From GSA-30 sp036384435 (GTDB lineage: Bacteria > Pseudomonadota > Gammaproteobacteria > Xanthomonadales > Rhodanobacteraceae), in the NCBI RefSeq assembly GCF_036384435.1, contig NZ_DASVMI010000181.1, forward strand, positions 1 through 64,000: a DNA stretch of 64,000 nt, in the 5' to 3' direction. This document shows positions 16,620 to 25,259 of the stretch, one piece after another. The stretch's first letter is position 1; the number at the start of each line of letters is the position of its first letter. The translations under genes and the position numbers were made by a program. The notes under the pieces are model-generated. The model worked only from the letters and a program-made list of their open reading frames with translations. It was not told where the DNA came from and searched no databases.

Positions 16620-17819
16620 GTGTCCCTTTTTGCTTCCGTTGAAATGACCCCGGGCGATCCGATCCTGGGAATGACCGAGGCCTTCATGGCCGACCAGCGT
16701 CCGGGCAAGGTGAACCTGGGTGTGGGCATCTACTGTGACGAGCAGGGCAAGATCCCGCTGCTGCGCGCGGTGCGTGAAGTGGAAGAACAACTGGCGCGTG
16801 ATGCCAAGCCGCGCGGCTATCTGCCGATCGATGGCCTGGCCGCCTATGATCAGGCTACCCAGCGCCTGGTGTTCGGTGCCGACTCGCCGCTGCTGGAGGC
16901 CGGCCGCGTTGCCACCTCGCAGACCATCGGCGGCAGCGGCGCGCTGCGCATCGGCGCGGATCTCCTGCGCAAGGCGTTGCCGCATGCCAAGGTCGCCATC
17001 AGCAGCCCGAGCTGGGAAAACCACCGCGTGGTATTCACCTCCGCCGGCTTCGAGGTGGTCGACTACGCGTATTACGACGCCGCCACGCACGGCCTGGATT
17101 TCCCCGGCATGCTGGCCGACCTGGGCAAGCTTGATCCGGGCACTGTGGTGCTGTTGCATGCCTGCTGCCACAACCCGACCGGCGTGGATCTTACCGTCGA
17201 GCAGTGGCAGCAAGTCGTCGAGCTGGTGAAGGAGCGCAACCTGCTGCCCTTTATCGACATGGCCTATCAGGGCTTCGACAAGGGCACAGACGCCGACGCG
17301 GCTGCCGTGCGCTTGTTCGCCGCCTCTGGCATCGATTCGTTCGTGGTCGCCAATTCCTACTCCAAGTCGTTCTCGTTGTACGGCGAGCGTGTCGGCGCCT
17401 TGTCCGTCGTGGGCGCCAACCGTGACGAAGCGTTGCGCGTGCAGTCGCTGGTCAAGCGCACCATTCGTTCCAACTACTCCAGCCCGGCCACGCATGGCGG
17501 CGCGCTCGTCGCCGGCGTGCTCGGCAGCCCCGAGCTCAAGGTGCTGTGGGAAAGCGAGCTGGCGCAGATGCGCGAACGCATTCATGGCATGCGTGCGGGC
17601 ATGGTCGAGAAGCTCGCCGCCAGAGGGTTTGGCCAGTACGACTTCATCCAGCGCCAGGCTGGCATGTTCTCGTACTCGGGTCTGTCCAAGGCCCAGGTCG
17701 ATCGCCTGCGTGAAGAGTTCGCCATCTACGCTATCGGCACAGGCCGTATCTGCGTGGCGGCGCTTAATCGCGCCAACCTCGACCGTGTGGTCGAGGCGGT
17801 CGCGGCGGTCAGCCAGTAA
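16620..17819 (+). CDS. tyrB: Aromatic/aspartate aminotransferase (class I, TyrB-like)
   Basis: 399 residues from the GTG at 16620, which gives the family N-terminus (SLFASVEMTPGDPILGMTEA); another GTG at 16608 is possible. It is a fold-type I PLP enzyme with PLP lysine Lys249 (NSYSKSFSLYGERVG), the Asn/Pro of HNPTGVD at 184-190, and the substrate-carboxylate arginine near the end. It transfers amino groups between glutamate and aromatic keto acids or oxaloacetate, the last step of Tyr/Phe synthesis. Length and wording favour TyrB over AspC, but specificity cannot be settled by eye. It runs downstream of ttcA and may share its message. Confidence 0.88.
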   Translation: MSLFASVEMTPGDPILGMTEAFMADQRPGKVNLGVGIYCDEQGKIPLLRAVREVEEQLARDAKPRGYLPIDGLAAYDQATQRLVFGADSPLLEAGRVATSQTIGGSGALRIGADLLRKALPHAKVAISSPSWENHRVVFTSAGFEVVDYAYYDAATHGLDFPGMLADLGKLDPGTVVLLHACCHNPTGVDLTVEQWQQVVELVKERNLLPFIDMAYQGFDKGTDADAAAVRLFAASGIDSFVVANSYSKSFSLYGERVGALSVVGANRDEALRVQSLVKRTIRSNYSSPATHGGALVAGVLGSPELKVLWESELAQMRERIHGMRAGMVEKLAARGFGQYDFIQRQAGMFSYSGLSKAQVDRLREEFAIYAIGTGRICVAALNRANLDRVVEAVAAVSQ

Positions 17820-17891
17820 ACTATCCCGTTACTTCGTGCCCATCCCGGTTTTTGCCGGGATGCGGCTCCTTTGTCGTCTATCGGACCCTGC

Positions 17892-18809
17892 ATGTTCTTT
17901 CGCAACCTGACCCTGTTCCGTTTTTCCGCCGTTGTCGCCGATGACTTGCAGCGCCTGGAAGAGGCCCTGGCCGAGCATAGGCTGCGCCCCTGCGGTCCGC
18001 TGGAAATGGGTACTAAGGGTTTCGTGCCGCCGGTGGGGCGGGGCGAGGAAGCGGCCATGACCCATGTGGTCAAGTCCTGCACCCTGGTTACCGTAGGCAG
18101 CGAAGACAAGCTGTTGCCGTCGTCTGTGGTCAATGACGAACTGCAACGCAAGGTGCAGAAGATCGCCGAGGAAGAAGGCCGTAAGGTCGGTGGCCGCGAG
18201 CGCAAGCGCCTGAAGGAAGACCTGCTCACCGAGCTGCTGCCACGCGCCTTCGTGCGCAGCTCGCGCATGTCCGCCTATGTGGATCGCAAGCATGGCTGGC
18301 TGGTGCTGGACACCTCCAGTCGCAAATCCGCCGAGAACGCGCTGACGCAGATCCGCGAAGCCCTTGGCAGCTTCCCCGCCGTGCCGTTGGCACCGGAGGA
18401 GGGCCCCAGAGTGCTGATGACCGACTGGCTGACGACCGGCAATCTGCCCGGGGGGCTGGCCCTGGGCGACGAGTGCGAACTGCGCGACCCCGCCACGGCC
18501 AACGGTGCCATCGCCCGCTGCCGCCGCCAGGACCTGGAGAGCGAGGAGGTCAAGGAGCACCTGCGCAACGGCAAGCAGGTCTTCCAGCTCGGTCTCACCT
18601 TCGATGAGCGGATCAGCTTCGTCCTGGGCGAAGACCTGATCGTGCGCAAGCTCAAGTTCCTCGATGCCGTGCTGGATGAGCTCGGTGACAGTCAGCAGGA
18701 TGCCGCGGCTGAAATGGACGCACGTTTCGCCTTGCTCTCGCTCGAGCTCGAGCGCTTGCTGGGCAAGCTGGAGGAATGGTTCGGCCTGCCGCGTCCCGCT
18801 GACAGCTGA
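17892..18809 (+). CDS. rdgC: Recombination-associated protein RdgC
   Basis: 305 residues (family ~300), starting MFFRNLTLFRFS as RdgC proteins do. It contains the conserved LRPCGPLEMGTKGFVPPVG block, SRKSAENALTQIREALGSFP, and a C-terminal helical segment. RdgC forms a ring that binds double-stranded DNA without sequence preference and limits RecA filament activity. Acidic and basic stretches (RKVGGRERKRLKEDLLTELL) are visible around residue 100. It lies 72 bases after the aminotransferase on the same strand. No oddities. Confidence 0.95.
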   Translation: MFFRNLTLFRFSAVVADDLQRLEEALAEHRLRPCGPLEMGTKGFVPPVGRGEEAAMTHVVKSCTLVTVGSEDKLLPSSVVNDELQRKVQKIAEEEGRKVGGRERKRLKEDLLTELLPRAFVRSSRMSAYVDRKHGWLVLDTSSRKSAENALTQIREALGSFPAVPLAPEEGPRVLMTDWLTTGNLPGGLALGDECELRDPATANGAIARCRRQDLESEEVKEHLRNGKQVFQLGLTFDERISFVLGEDLIVRKLKFLDAVLDELGDSQQDAAAEMDARFALLSLELERLLGKLEEWFGLPRPADS

Positions 18810-19033
18810 GACGCTGCGTCATCGCCCGGTCTTGGGAGCGAGCCAGAATGCCCTTATGGACCGTCCTTCAGGCTCTTTCGGGAACCTGAACGAGCCTGCC
18901 CGGACAGGGATGACAAGTTTTTCAGACCTTACCCTGCACAATGCCGGAATCGCGCCAGCAGTGCCTCAACCCGGCGTAGAGTAGAAAGTCCCTTCAGGGG
19001 CACACGTTGCAACGGGCAGAAACGGGAAAGACC

Positions 19034-19804
19034 ATGGCGCAGCATCTTGAAGGCGACTGGTTGGAACTGGCCACCTCCGGTGGCAACGTCATTCGTGTGC
19101 TCAAGGCCATGCATCCGCGTTCGCGGCGCCTGCGCCTGACGGTGACGCCCAAGGGCGCACGCGTGTCCTATCCCAATGGCACCCATCCGGCACAGGTCAA
19201 CGCCTTCCTGCGCAGCCATGCCGACTGGCTGGAGCAGAAGCTCGAAGAACTGCACCTGGTCACCAAGCCGTTGCCGCCACTCAAGCTCGGCCACGCGACC
19301 GATTTCCCCTTTCGCGGTGAAACCACCCAGCTCCAATGGGCTGAAGGCCCCTATCCGAAAGTGGAGCCCTTCGAGGGTGGCCTGACGCTGATCATTCCAC
19401 GCCCCCACACACGTGCTTTACCCGTCGCGCGCGGCCTGCTCGCTTCGTACTTCGAAGCGCAGATCCGTCGCGACGTGTCTCGCTGGCTAGCCGGCTATGT
19501 ACCACAACTTGGTCTGGCGCCTACCGCCTTGCGGATTCGTCCGATGAAGAGCCTGTGGGGCAGTCTGGACACTCGTGACCGCATCAACCTCGACCTCGCG
19601 CTGGCGCTCGCGCCACCGGCGGCATTGCGCTACGTGCTTGCCCATGAGTTGTGTCATTTGAAAGTGCGCAGTCATTCGCGTCGTTTCTGGGTGCAGGTCG
19701 AGGGCCTGTTTCCCGAGTGGCGCGAGCAGCGTGACTGGTTGAGACATAACGGCGCCATTCTCAAGGCGGAGCTCGACCGGCTGATTGCCGACGTGGCCGA
19801 TTGA
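19034..19804 (+). CDS. YgjP-like (M48/DUF45) zinc metallopeptidase
   Basis: 256 residues from the ATG at 19034 (GGGAAAG 3 bases before it); a TTG at 19007 with AGGGG upstream would add nine. An N-terminal beta-rich DUF45 half (VIRVLKAMHPRSRRLRLTVT) is followed by the metal site HELCHLKVRSHSRRFW, an HExxH with the third ligand in the downstream HS segment, and the typical IRPMKSLWGSLDTRDRINL before it. YgjP/UPF-type proteins are predicted SprT-like metallopeptidases, possibly acting on proteins stuck to DNA; this is family-level inference. It is cytoplasmic, with no signal peptide. Confidence 0.9.
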   Translation: MAQHLEGDWLELATSGGNVIRVLKAMHPRSRRLRLTVTPKGARVSYPNGTHPAQVNAFLRSHADWLEQKLEELHLVTKPLPPLKLGHATDFPFRGETTQLQWAEGPYPKVEPFEGGLTLIIPRPHTRALPVARGLLASYFEAQIRRDVSRWLAGYVPQLGLAPTALRIRPMKSLWGSLDTRDRINLDLALALAPPAALRYVLAHELCHLKVRSHSRRFWVQVEGLFPEWREQRDWLRHNGAILKAELDRLIADVAD

Positions 19805-20089
19805 TCCGCGTATCCCATGCGCTCCTGCCGGGTGGAGTAGCCCAGCAGGGGCGTGTTGATACGATCTGGTTGCCTGCACTCTTGTTGACGTGCCCGTGTA
19901 AGACCAAGGGCGCGTGCGGCCGGGACGTGATCTGCTTATCCAGGCCATGCACGAGGCATGGATGCCCTGGCTTGTCGGCCTGCTGACCACTCATCACGGG
20001 GCGACCCTGCCTTCAGCAGGCTCGCCGACCGGTAGTTCATGGCGCGTCCGGTATGATTGGCGCTATCCATGAGCAGGAAATCCATCGTC

Positions 20090-21463
20090 ATGAGCAACGC
20101 GCCCTTGCATGTCGTGATTCTCGCCGCTGGCGAAGGCAAGCGCATGAAATCCAGGCTGGCCAAGGTGTTGATGCCGCTGGCCGGTCGTCCCTTGCTGGGG
20201 CATGTGATCGAAGCGGCTCGTGCGTTGCAGCCCGCGGCGATCCACGTCGTCTATGGCTACAACGGCGACCAGGTTCGCGGCGCCTTTGCTGACCAGACAG
20301 ATCTACGCTGGTCCTTGCAGGCCGAGCGCCTGGGAACCGGGCATGCCGTGGCACAGGCGATGCGTGACGTGCCGGGCCATGCACGCGTACTCGTGCTGTA
20401 TGGCGATGTTCCCCTGACTCGCGTGCAGACCTTGCAACGCCTGGTTGCAGGCGAAGGCGCACTCAAACTGCTCACCACGCGCCTTGCCGATCCGCAAGGC
20501 TATGGTCGCGTGTTACGCGATGGCAACGGAGCGGTGCGTGCGGTGGTAGAGGAAAAAGACGCCGACGACAATCAGCGCGCGATCAACCTGATCAACACGG
20601 GTATCGTGTCGGCCGAAGCCGGAGCGCTGCGCCGCTGGCTCGGAAAACTCGATCGCAATAATGCGCAAGGTGAGTATTACCTCACCGACATTTTTGCGAT
20701 GGCGGCTGATGAAAGCCGTCCGGCATCGAGCATCGAGTGCGATGATCCCGTCGAGGCGGCCGGTGCCAACAATTCTTGGCAATTGACCGAATTGGAGGCG
20801 CAGTATCGTCAGCGCAGTGCACGCGCACTGGCTACCGAGGGCGTGCGCATGGCCGATCCCGCGCGGCTGGACGTGCGCGGCGTGGTCAAGGCCGGTAGTG
20901 ATGTCGAACTCGATATCGACGTGATTCTCGAAGGTGAAGTCACCCTGGGCGATGATGTGCGCATCGGCCCGTTCTGCCGTATTCGCAACGCGCGTCTTGC
21001 TGCTGGCACCGTGGTGCTGGCCCATTGCGATATCGAAGGCATCGTTACCCACGGGCCTTGCATCATCGGTCCATTCGCGCGCCTGCGCCCAGGCACGGAA
21101 CTGGCCGCCGGTGTGCACGTGGGCAACTTTGTCGAAGTCAAGAAATCCATCATTGGCCAGAACAGCAAGGCCAATCACCTGAGCTACATCGGCGATGCGC
21201 ACATTGGCCGTGGCGTCAACGTTGGCGCAGGTACCATTACCTGCAACTACGACGGCGTGAACAAGTCACTCACGCGTATCGAAGATGGCGTATTCGTTGG
21301 GTCCAACAGTGCTCTGGTTGCACCGGTGACCATTGGCGCGATGGCGACGATCGGTGCCGGGTCAGTGATCACCAAGGACGCGCCTCCCGGTGAACTCACC
21401 CTGTCGCGTGGACGCCAGACCACCTATGCCGGCTGGAAGCGACCGACCAAAAGGCCGGAGTGA
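20090..21463 (+). CDS. glmU: Bifunctional UDP-GlcNAc pyrophosphorylase / glucosamine-1-phosphate acetyltransferase GlmU
   Basis: 457 residues from the ATG at 20090 (E. coli 456); an upstream in-frame ATG gives an atypical extension. The N-terminal uridyltransferase domain carries LAAGEGKRMKSRLAKVL (nucleotide loop), GTGHAVAQA and YGDVPL. From about 250 the protein is a left-handed beta-helix of hexapeptide repeats, with the acetyl-CoA segment (NHLSYIGDAHIGRGVNVGAG then TITCNYDGVNK). It makes UDP-GlcNAc for peptidoglycan and LPS in two steps. The C-terminus GWKRPTKRP is conserved. The gene is monocistronic here; the next gene starts 254 bases on. Confidence 0.97.
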   Translation: MSNAPLHVVILAAGEGKRMKSRLAKVLMPLAGRPLLGHVIEAARALQPAAIHVVYGYNGDQVRGAFADQTDLRWSLQAERLGTGHAVAQAMRDVPGHARVLVLYGDVPLTRVQTLQRLVAGEGALKLLTTRLADPQGYGRVLRDGNGAVRAVVEEKDADDNQRAINLINTGIVSAEAGALRRWLGKLDRNNAQGEYYLTDIFAMAADESRPASSIECDDPVEAAGANNSWQLTELEAQYRQRSARALATEGVRMADPARLDVRGVVKAGSDVELDIDVILEGEVTLGDDVRIGPFCRIRNARLAAGTVVLAHCDIEGIVTHGPCIIGPFARLRPGTELAAGVHVGNFVEVKKSIIGQNSKANHLSYIGDAHIGRGVNVGAGTITCNYDGVNKSLTRIEDGVFVGSNSALVAPVTIGAMATIGAGSVITKDAPPGELTLSRGRQTTYAGWKRPTKRPE

Positions 21464-21717
21464 GGCGGGGCCTGCAGCGTTGCAAAGGGTATAGAGGAAG
21501 AACAATCGCTGGCGTGTGGTCGCCTGGCTATCACAGCCCGCCGCCCGCGCGCTTCCCGTTGTTTGTGCATGCTGCGTCAACATGTGTTGGCACTCGCGGT
21601 TCAGCCAATACATCAGAAAATAGCCATAGGGAGTGCTCTCTTCACGGTCGCAAGTCGTGTTGGACTCCATGCTAGTATTTAAGGTCGCCCTTGCGGCAAT
21701 GCGGACACACAGGACCC

Positions 21718-21987
21718 ATGAGTGAACAGAACCCGACACAGCGTGAACTGGCCAGCCTGATCGTCGAGTCGCTCAATCTGGAGACGGTCAAGCCCGAGGA
21801 TATCCAGGCCGATGCTCCGTTGTTTGGTGGCGATCTGGGGCTGGATTCCATCGACGCGCTGGAAATCGCCCTGGCCGTATCCAAGCGCTACGGGTTTCAA
21901 CTGCGATCGGACAACCCTGATAACGGACGTATATTCGCGAGCTTGCGCAATCTCTCAGAGTACGTCGAACAGCATCGAACGGCCTGA
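21718..21987 (+). CDS. Acyl carrier protein of the polyene-like cluster
   Basis: 89 residues. The phosphopantetheine attachment serine sits in LGLDSIDALEIALAV, matching the ACP consensus (DSL/I), within a four-helix acidic protein. The DSIDALE variant with a following ALAVSKRYGF is typical of ACPs in aryl polyene clusters rather than fatty-acid AcpP (DSLDTVE). It is the first gene of a four-gene + strand operon (ACP, dehydratase, acyltransferase, dehydratase), with a 20-base gap to the next gene. It presumably carries the growing polyene or acyl chain made by the ketosynthases encoded on the - strand opposite. Confidence 0.9.
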   Translation: MSEQNPTQRELASLIVESLNLETVKPEDIQADAPLFGGDLGLDSIDALEIALAVSKRYGFQLRSDNPDNGRIFASLRNLSEYVEQHRTA

Positions 21988-22007
21988 CCCGTGAGGCTTG
22001 CATCGCC

Positions 22008-22310
22008 ATGAGCACTGACGGCTTTGTTCTCGCATTCGGCATTTCATCCGATCATCCCTGTCTGCCCGGGCATTTCCCCGGACATCCGTTGGTTCCCGGT
22101 GTCATGCTGCTGGAGCAGGTTGCGTTGGCGCTGTACCAATGGCGGCGCCTTCGCCTGACCCAGGTGATCGAGGCCAAGTTCGTCGCTCCCTTGCTGCCTG
22201 GCGAACAGGCTGAGGTGTCGTTGAACGAAAGCGGCGAGCGTATTCGTTTCCAGATTGCCCGGGATGGCCAATGCCTGGCCAAGGGCATCGTTGCCGGAGC
22301 GGCCGCATGA
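22008..22310 (+). CDS. Short FabZ-like 3-hydroxyacyl-ACP dehydratase
   Basis: 100 residues, a single hotdog fold, shorter than FabZ (~145). The active-site block HPCLPGHFPGHPLVPGVMLL holds His22 and is followed by Glu36, the two catalytic residues of FabZ-type dehydratases. It would dehydrate the beta-hydroxyacyl-ACP intermediate to a trans-enoyl chain; repeated dehydration without enoyl reduction builds conjugated double bonds. Its stop overlaps the acyltransferase start as ATGA, so translation is coupled. The closest role analogue in aryl polyene clusters is the ApeI-type dehydratase. Confidence 0.82.
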   Translation: MSTDGFVLAFGISSDHPCLPGHFPGHPLVPGVMLLEQVALALYQWRRLRLTQVIEAKFVAPLLPGEQAEVSLNESGERIRFQIARDGQCLAKGIVAGAAA

Positions 22311-23260
22311 GCGGGCATTGGCGCGATCGCCCTGAAGGCGGCGGGCGCGCGGCGATCTGGATGATTCGCGCGGCCGCCCTGTATGGTGGCCGTCGCTTTG
22401 CGCACAGCATCCTATGGCCGGCCACGCTCTATTTCATGCTCAGGCGAGGGCCGGAACGCCGTGCCGCGGGTCAGTTTCTGTCGCGCGCACTGGGAAGGCG
22501 AGCCGCGCTCGGCGAGGTATTTCGCCTGCTGCTCCGCTTTGGGCAGACCCAGGTGGACCGAATTTTCTTCCTGGCGCGTGGCGAGCGCGGATTCGATATC
22601 GCCGTGGAAGGCATTCCAGCCTTGTTGGAAAGCGTTGACCAAGGACGTGGCGTTCTGCTGATCGGATCGCATCAGGGTAGTTTCGAAGCCTTGCGTGCCC
22701 TGAGTTCGCGTCGTCCGGATCTTGGCTTGCGCGTGGTGCTGGACAAGCAGAAGACGCCCGCCATGACCTCGTTGCTGGAAGAACTGGCGCCGCATGTTGG
22801 TGCCTGTGTGATCGATGCCGCCTTGGGGGGAACATCGGTGACTCTTGCGGTTTCGGAAGCCTGCCAACGCGGTTCACTGGTGGCGCTGCTGGCCGATCGC
22901 GGTCGTGAAGGCGAGCCGCACCGAAGTGCTCCTTTCCTGGGGAAACCTGCACCGTTTCCGGTCGGTCCCTGGCTGCTTGCACATGCCCTGAAAGTGCCGG
23001 TGGTGTTGTGTTTCGGCTTGTACGAAGGCGGTAACCGGTATCGCCTGATTTTCGAGCGCTTCGCCGACTGCATCGACATTCCGCGTCATCAGCGGTCGCA
23101 AATGCTCGACGCGGTTATCGCACGCTACGCGGCCCGGGTAGAGCATTACGCGCGCACTGAGCCGTACAACTGGTTCAACTTCCATGATTTCTGGCAGGAG
23201 GCGGACACGCCAGAACTGCCCGCCATGGTAGTGGCGCAGCCTGAGCACGCCGATGCCTGA
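22307..23260 (+). CDS. LpxL/HtrB-type lipid acyltransferase
   Basis: 317 residues from the ATG that overlaps the dehydratase stop. The lysophospholipid acyltransferase fold is marked by the HX4E-type motif in GSHQGSFEALR (LpxL/HtrB enzymes use HX4D/E), LLADRGREGEPHRSAPFLGK (the later DR block) and a near-terminal YNWFNFHDFW typical of this family. One N-terminal hydrophobic patch (HSILWPATLYFML) could anchor it in the inner membrane. In aryl polyene clusters such enzymes attach the finished acyl chain to a lipid or sugar carrier. Here it is freestanding, not fused to a glycosyltransferase. Confidence 0.87.
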   Translation: MSGHWRDRPEGGGRAAIWMIRAAALYGGRRFAHSILWPATLYFMLRRGPERRAAGQFLSRALGRRAALGEVFRLLLRFGQTQVDRIFFLARGERGFDIAVEGIPALLESVDQGRGVLLIGSHQGSFEALRALSSRRPDLGLRVVLDKQKTPAMTSLLEELAPHVGACVIDAALGGTSVTLAVSEACQRGSLVALLADRGREGEPHRSAPFLGKPAPFPVGPWLLAHALKVPVVLCFGLYEGGNRYRLIFERFADCIDIPRHQRSQMLDAVIARYAARVEHYARTEPYNWFNFHDFWQEADTPELPAMVVAQPEHADA

Positions 23261-23693
23261 TTTGCCCAAAGCCGACTGGGCGCACCTGATTCCCCATGCC
23301 GGGAACATGTGTCTGCTCGACGTCGTGCGCGATTTCGACGATACCTCGATTCATGCAGCGAGCCTCGGCCATCGCGATCATGATCATCCGCTACGTAGCG
23401 AGCATGGCCTGCATGCCGTTCATCTGGCCGAATACGGCGCGCAAGCGGTTGCGGTGCATGGCGCGCTGATGGCGCGGCAAGCCGGGCATGAGGAGGTTCG
23501 CCCGGGCCGACTCGTCAGTTTGCGCGATGTATTGCTCACCCTTGATCGCATCGATACGCTTTCTGAGGCGATCGACGTCCACGCCGAACGCCTCTATGCG
23601 GACGACGCGGGCGCACAATACATCTTTCGCATAGAGCACGCAGGCAATCTGCTGGCTTCTGGACGGGTGGCGGTCATCCACCCGCGTGCTTAG
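23253..23693 (+). CDS. ApeP-type 3-hydroxyacyl-ACP dehydratase (hotdog)
   Basis: 146 residues, start overlapping the acyltransferase end by 8 bases. It has the family-defining N-terminus LIPHAGNMCLLDVV, where the His of IPHxGxMxLLD is catalytic, then HLAEYGAQAVAVHGALMA and GRLVSLRDVLL. This is the COG4706/ApeP group found almost only in aryl polyene and related polyketide clusters, where it pairs with ApeI-like enzymes. Its 3' end overlaps by 20 bases the 3' end of the convergent glycosyltransferase gene, tying the two half-clusters tightly together. Confidence 0.88.
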   Translation: MPDLPKADWAHLIPHAGNMCLLDVVRDFDDTSIHAASLGHRDHDHPLRSEHGLHAVHLAEYGAQAVAVHGALMARQAGHEEVRPGRLVSLRDVLLTLDRIDTLSEAIDVHAERLYADDAGAQYIFRIEHAGNLLASGRVAVIHPRA

Positions 23694-24462
23694 CATCGCC
23701 GATTACGTTGCTGCCGGCATCGCCGACCACCACGGGGATGGCGCGCGAGCGACGGTAGGCGCGACGGATGTCACCATGGTGAAGCACCTGGCCCACGGTG
23801 TAAGAGGTGATGCGCATCACGTCACGAACAGGGCTGAAATGGCTGAGCCGGAACTCGCCCTCGTAGCGTGAGGCAATCGGCACCGAGACCACGCCGACAT
23901 GTCGCTCGCGTGATGCGGCGATAAGCACGGCTGCCTCGAAGACGAAATTCTGTGCCGGCAGGTCGGCCAGATCCAACACCTCCCGTGGATACCAGCGCTG
24001 CCCGCTTTGCGTGTCGGCGACCGGTTGCGCACAGGCCCAGGAAATGCCCCAGTCGGCAAATGCATTGGCAAAACGCCGTCCCTTGGGCTGCTGATGACGA
24101 TCGAGCATGCGCGCCCCTATGACGATATGCCCGGGGTAACGTTTCGCCGCCTGCACGATGCGTGGTATGTCCGACGCCAGGTGCTGGCCATCGCCATCCA
24201 TGGTGATGACTGCATCGAAATTCTGGCGAAGCGCTTCGCGAAAGCCGGTGCGTAGCGCTTCGCCTTTGCCGCGGCGTGTTTCATGGCGCAGCAGGGTTAC
24301 CGGAAAGCGTCGCACGATGTCGAGCGTGCCATCGTCCGAGCCATCATCGACCACGATGACGGGAACGCGTAGCCCGATGACCGATTGGAGCACGCGTCCG
24401 ATAGCCACCTCTTCGTTGAGGCAGGGAATGATCACGCACCAGCGAGGTGAGTAGGCGTTCAA
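23674..24462 (-). CDS. Family 2 glycosyltransferase of the polyene-like cluster
   Basis: 262 residues if translation starts at the TTG at 24462, which overlaps the stop of the upstream ketosynthase-like gene (TTGA) and has GGAG about 8 bases upstream; an internal GTG is a weaker option. The GT-A fold is shown by IIPCLNEE, VVDDGSDDGT, the metal-binding MDGDGQH and DTQSGQRWYP, as in dolichyl-phosphate mannose synthase-like enzymes. There are no clear membrane helices, so it is probably soluble or peripheral. In aryl polyene clusters this domain is often fused to an acyltransferase (ApeJ); here the two are separate genes on opposite strands. Confidence 0.87.
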   Translation of the reverse strand: MNAYSPRWCVIIPCLNEEVAIGRVLQSVIGLRVPVIVVDDGSDDGTLDIVRRFPVTLLRHETRRGKGEALRTGFREALRQNFDAVITMDGDGQHLASDIPRIVQAAKRYPGHIVIGARMLDRHQQPKGRRFANAFADWGISWACAQPVADTQSGQRWYPREVLDLADLPAQNFVFEAAVLIAASRERHVGVVSVPIASRYEGEFRLSHFSPVRDVMRITSYTVGQVLHHGDIRRAYRRSRAIPVVVGDAGSNVIGDAKHAGG

Positions 24463-25259
24463 GGGATGATCTCCGTATGCACATCCAAATGTGCCGAAGG
24501 TGCCAGCGCGATGGCGGCGCGGCCGCCATCCGTGGCTAACATGGTCAAGAGTGGCAACGCGTGCGCGCTGGCGTTGTCGAGATACTGGGCACGCAGTGCG
24601 CTTGGTATCTCGTCCGTGTCGTGTGCCTGGCCGTCGCCGATTCGCAGAAGCATGCTGGCGCGGCTGCGCGCGGTGCGTTGTGGCGACAGCACCAGTGCGC
24701 AGCCGAAGGACTGGGTGCAGCCGGTCAGTTCGTTCAGTGCGCCAGTGCCGGCGATGTCGCTGCATACCAGCAAGGTGCTGCGCTGGTCGGCTTCCATCTG
24801 AATGGCTGCCTCCAGCAGCGCCGTGCCAAAACTGACCGGCCCCGCGCAGATCGCCGTGGACGGAGCGCGACAGCCGGTGGCGATCGTCCAATAGCCGACG
24901 GGAGCGTTGTGCACGGAATTGTGAAACCGCGTCGGCGACAGGCTCGTCGGCGACTGCGCCAGGGTCTGGCACATGTAGTCGGTGATCACATGATCACCAT
25001 GCGCCGATGCAAAGATGCAGGCCAGCTGACTCTGGTCGGCCCCACTCATGTCGATCGCCTGGCCGGCGACCTCGATAGCCAGCAGCACGCTTTCCGGAGC
25101 GCGGCGCCGTTCGTTCGCAGACAAGCGATCAGCAGGCGGACGCGTGGACGTCGCCATCTCCGGCATGCCTCCTGATAGCGTGTCGCGCAAGGCGTTAAAG
25201 TGCGGCCAGGAAGCCGACCACAAGCCGATCCCTTCGACGTGGATACGTAGCGCGCTCAT
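24459..25259 (-). CDS. Ketosynthase-like chain-length-factor protein (PF13723-type)
   Basis: 266 residues from the ATG at 25259, whose ATGA overlaps the stop of the full ketosynthase. It resembles only the N-terminal half of a thiolase-fold ketosynthase (HNSVHNAPVGYWTIATG; then STAICAGPVSFGTALLEAA). The HGT and GH histidine motifs are absent because that half of the fold is missing. A Cys (138) lies near the expected nucleophile position, but without the histidines it is unlikely to condense. In aryl polyene systems such proteins (ApeC-like) pair with the active ketosynthase and set chain length; that role is inferred from family and adjacency. Confidence 0.83.
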   Translation of the reverse strand: MSALRIHVEGIGLWSASWPHFNALRDTLSGGMPEMATSTRPPADRLSANERRRAPESVLLAIEVAGQAIDMSGADQSQLACIFASAHGDHVITDYMCQTLAQSPTSLSPTRFHNSVHNAPVGYWTIATGCRAPSTAICAGPVSFGTALLEAAIQMEADQRSTLLVCSDIAGTGALNELTGCTQSFGCALVLSPQRTARSRASMLLRIGDGQAHDTDEIPSALRAQYLDNASAHALPLLTMLATDGGRAAIALAPSAHLDVHTEIIP

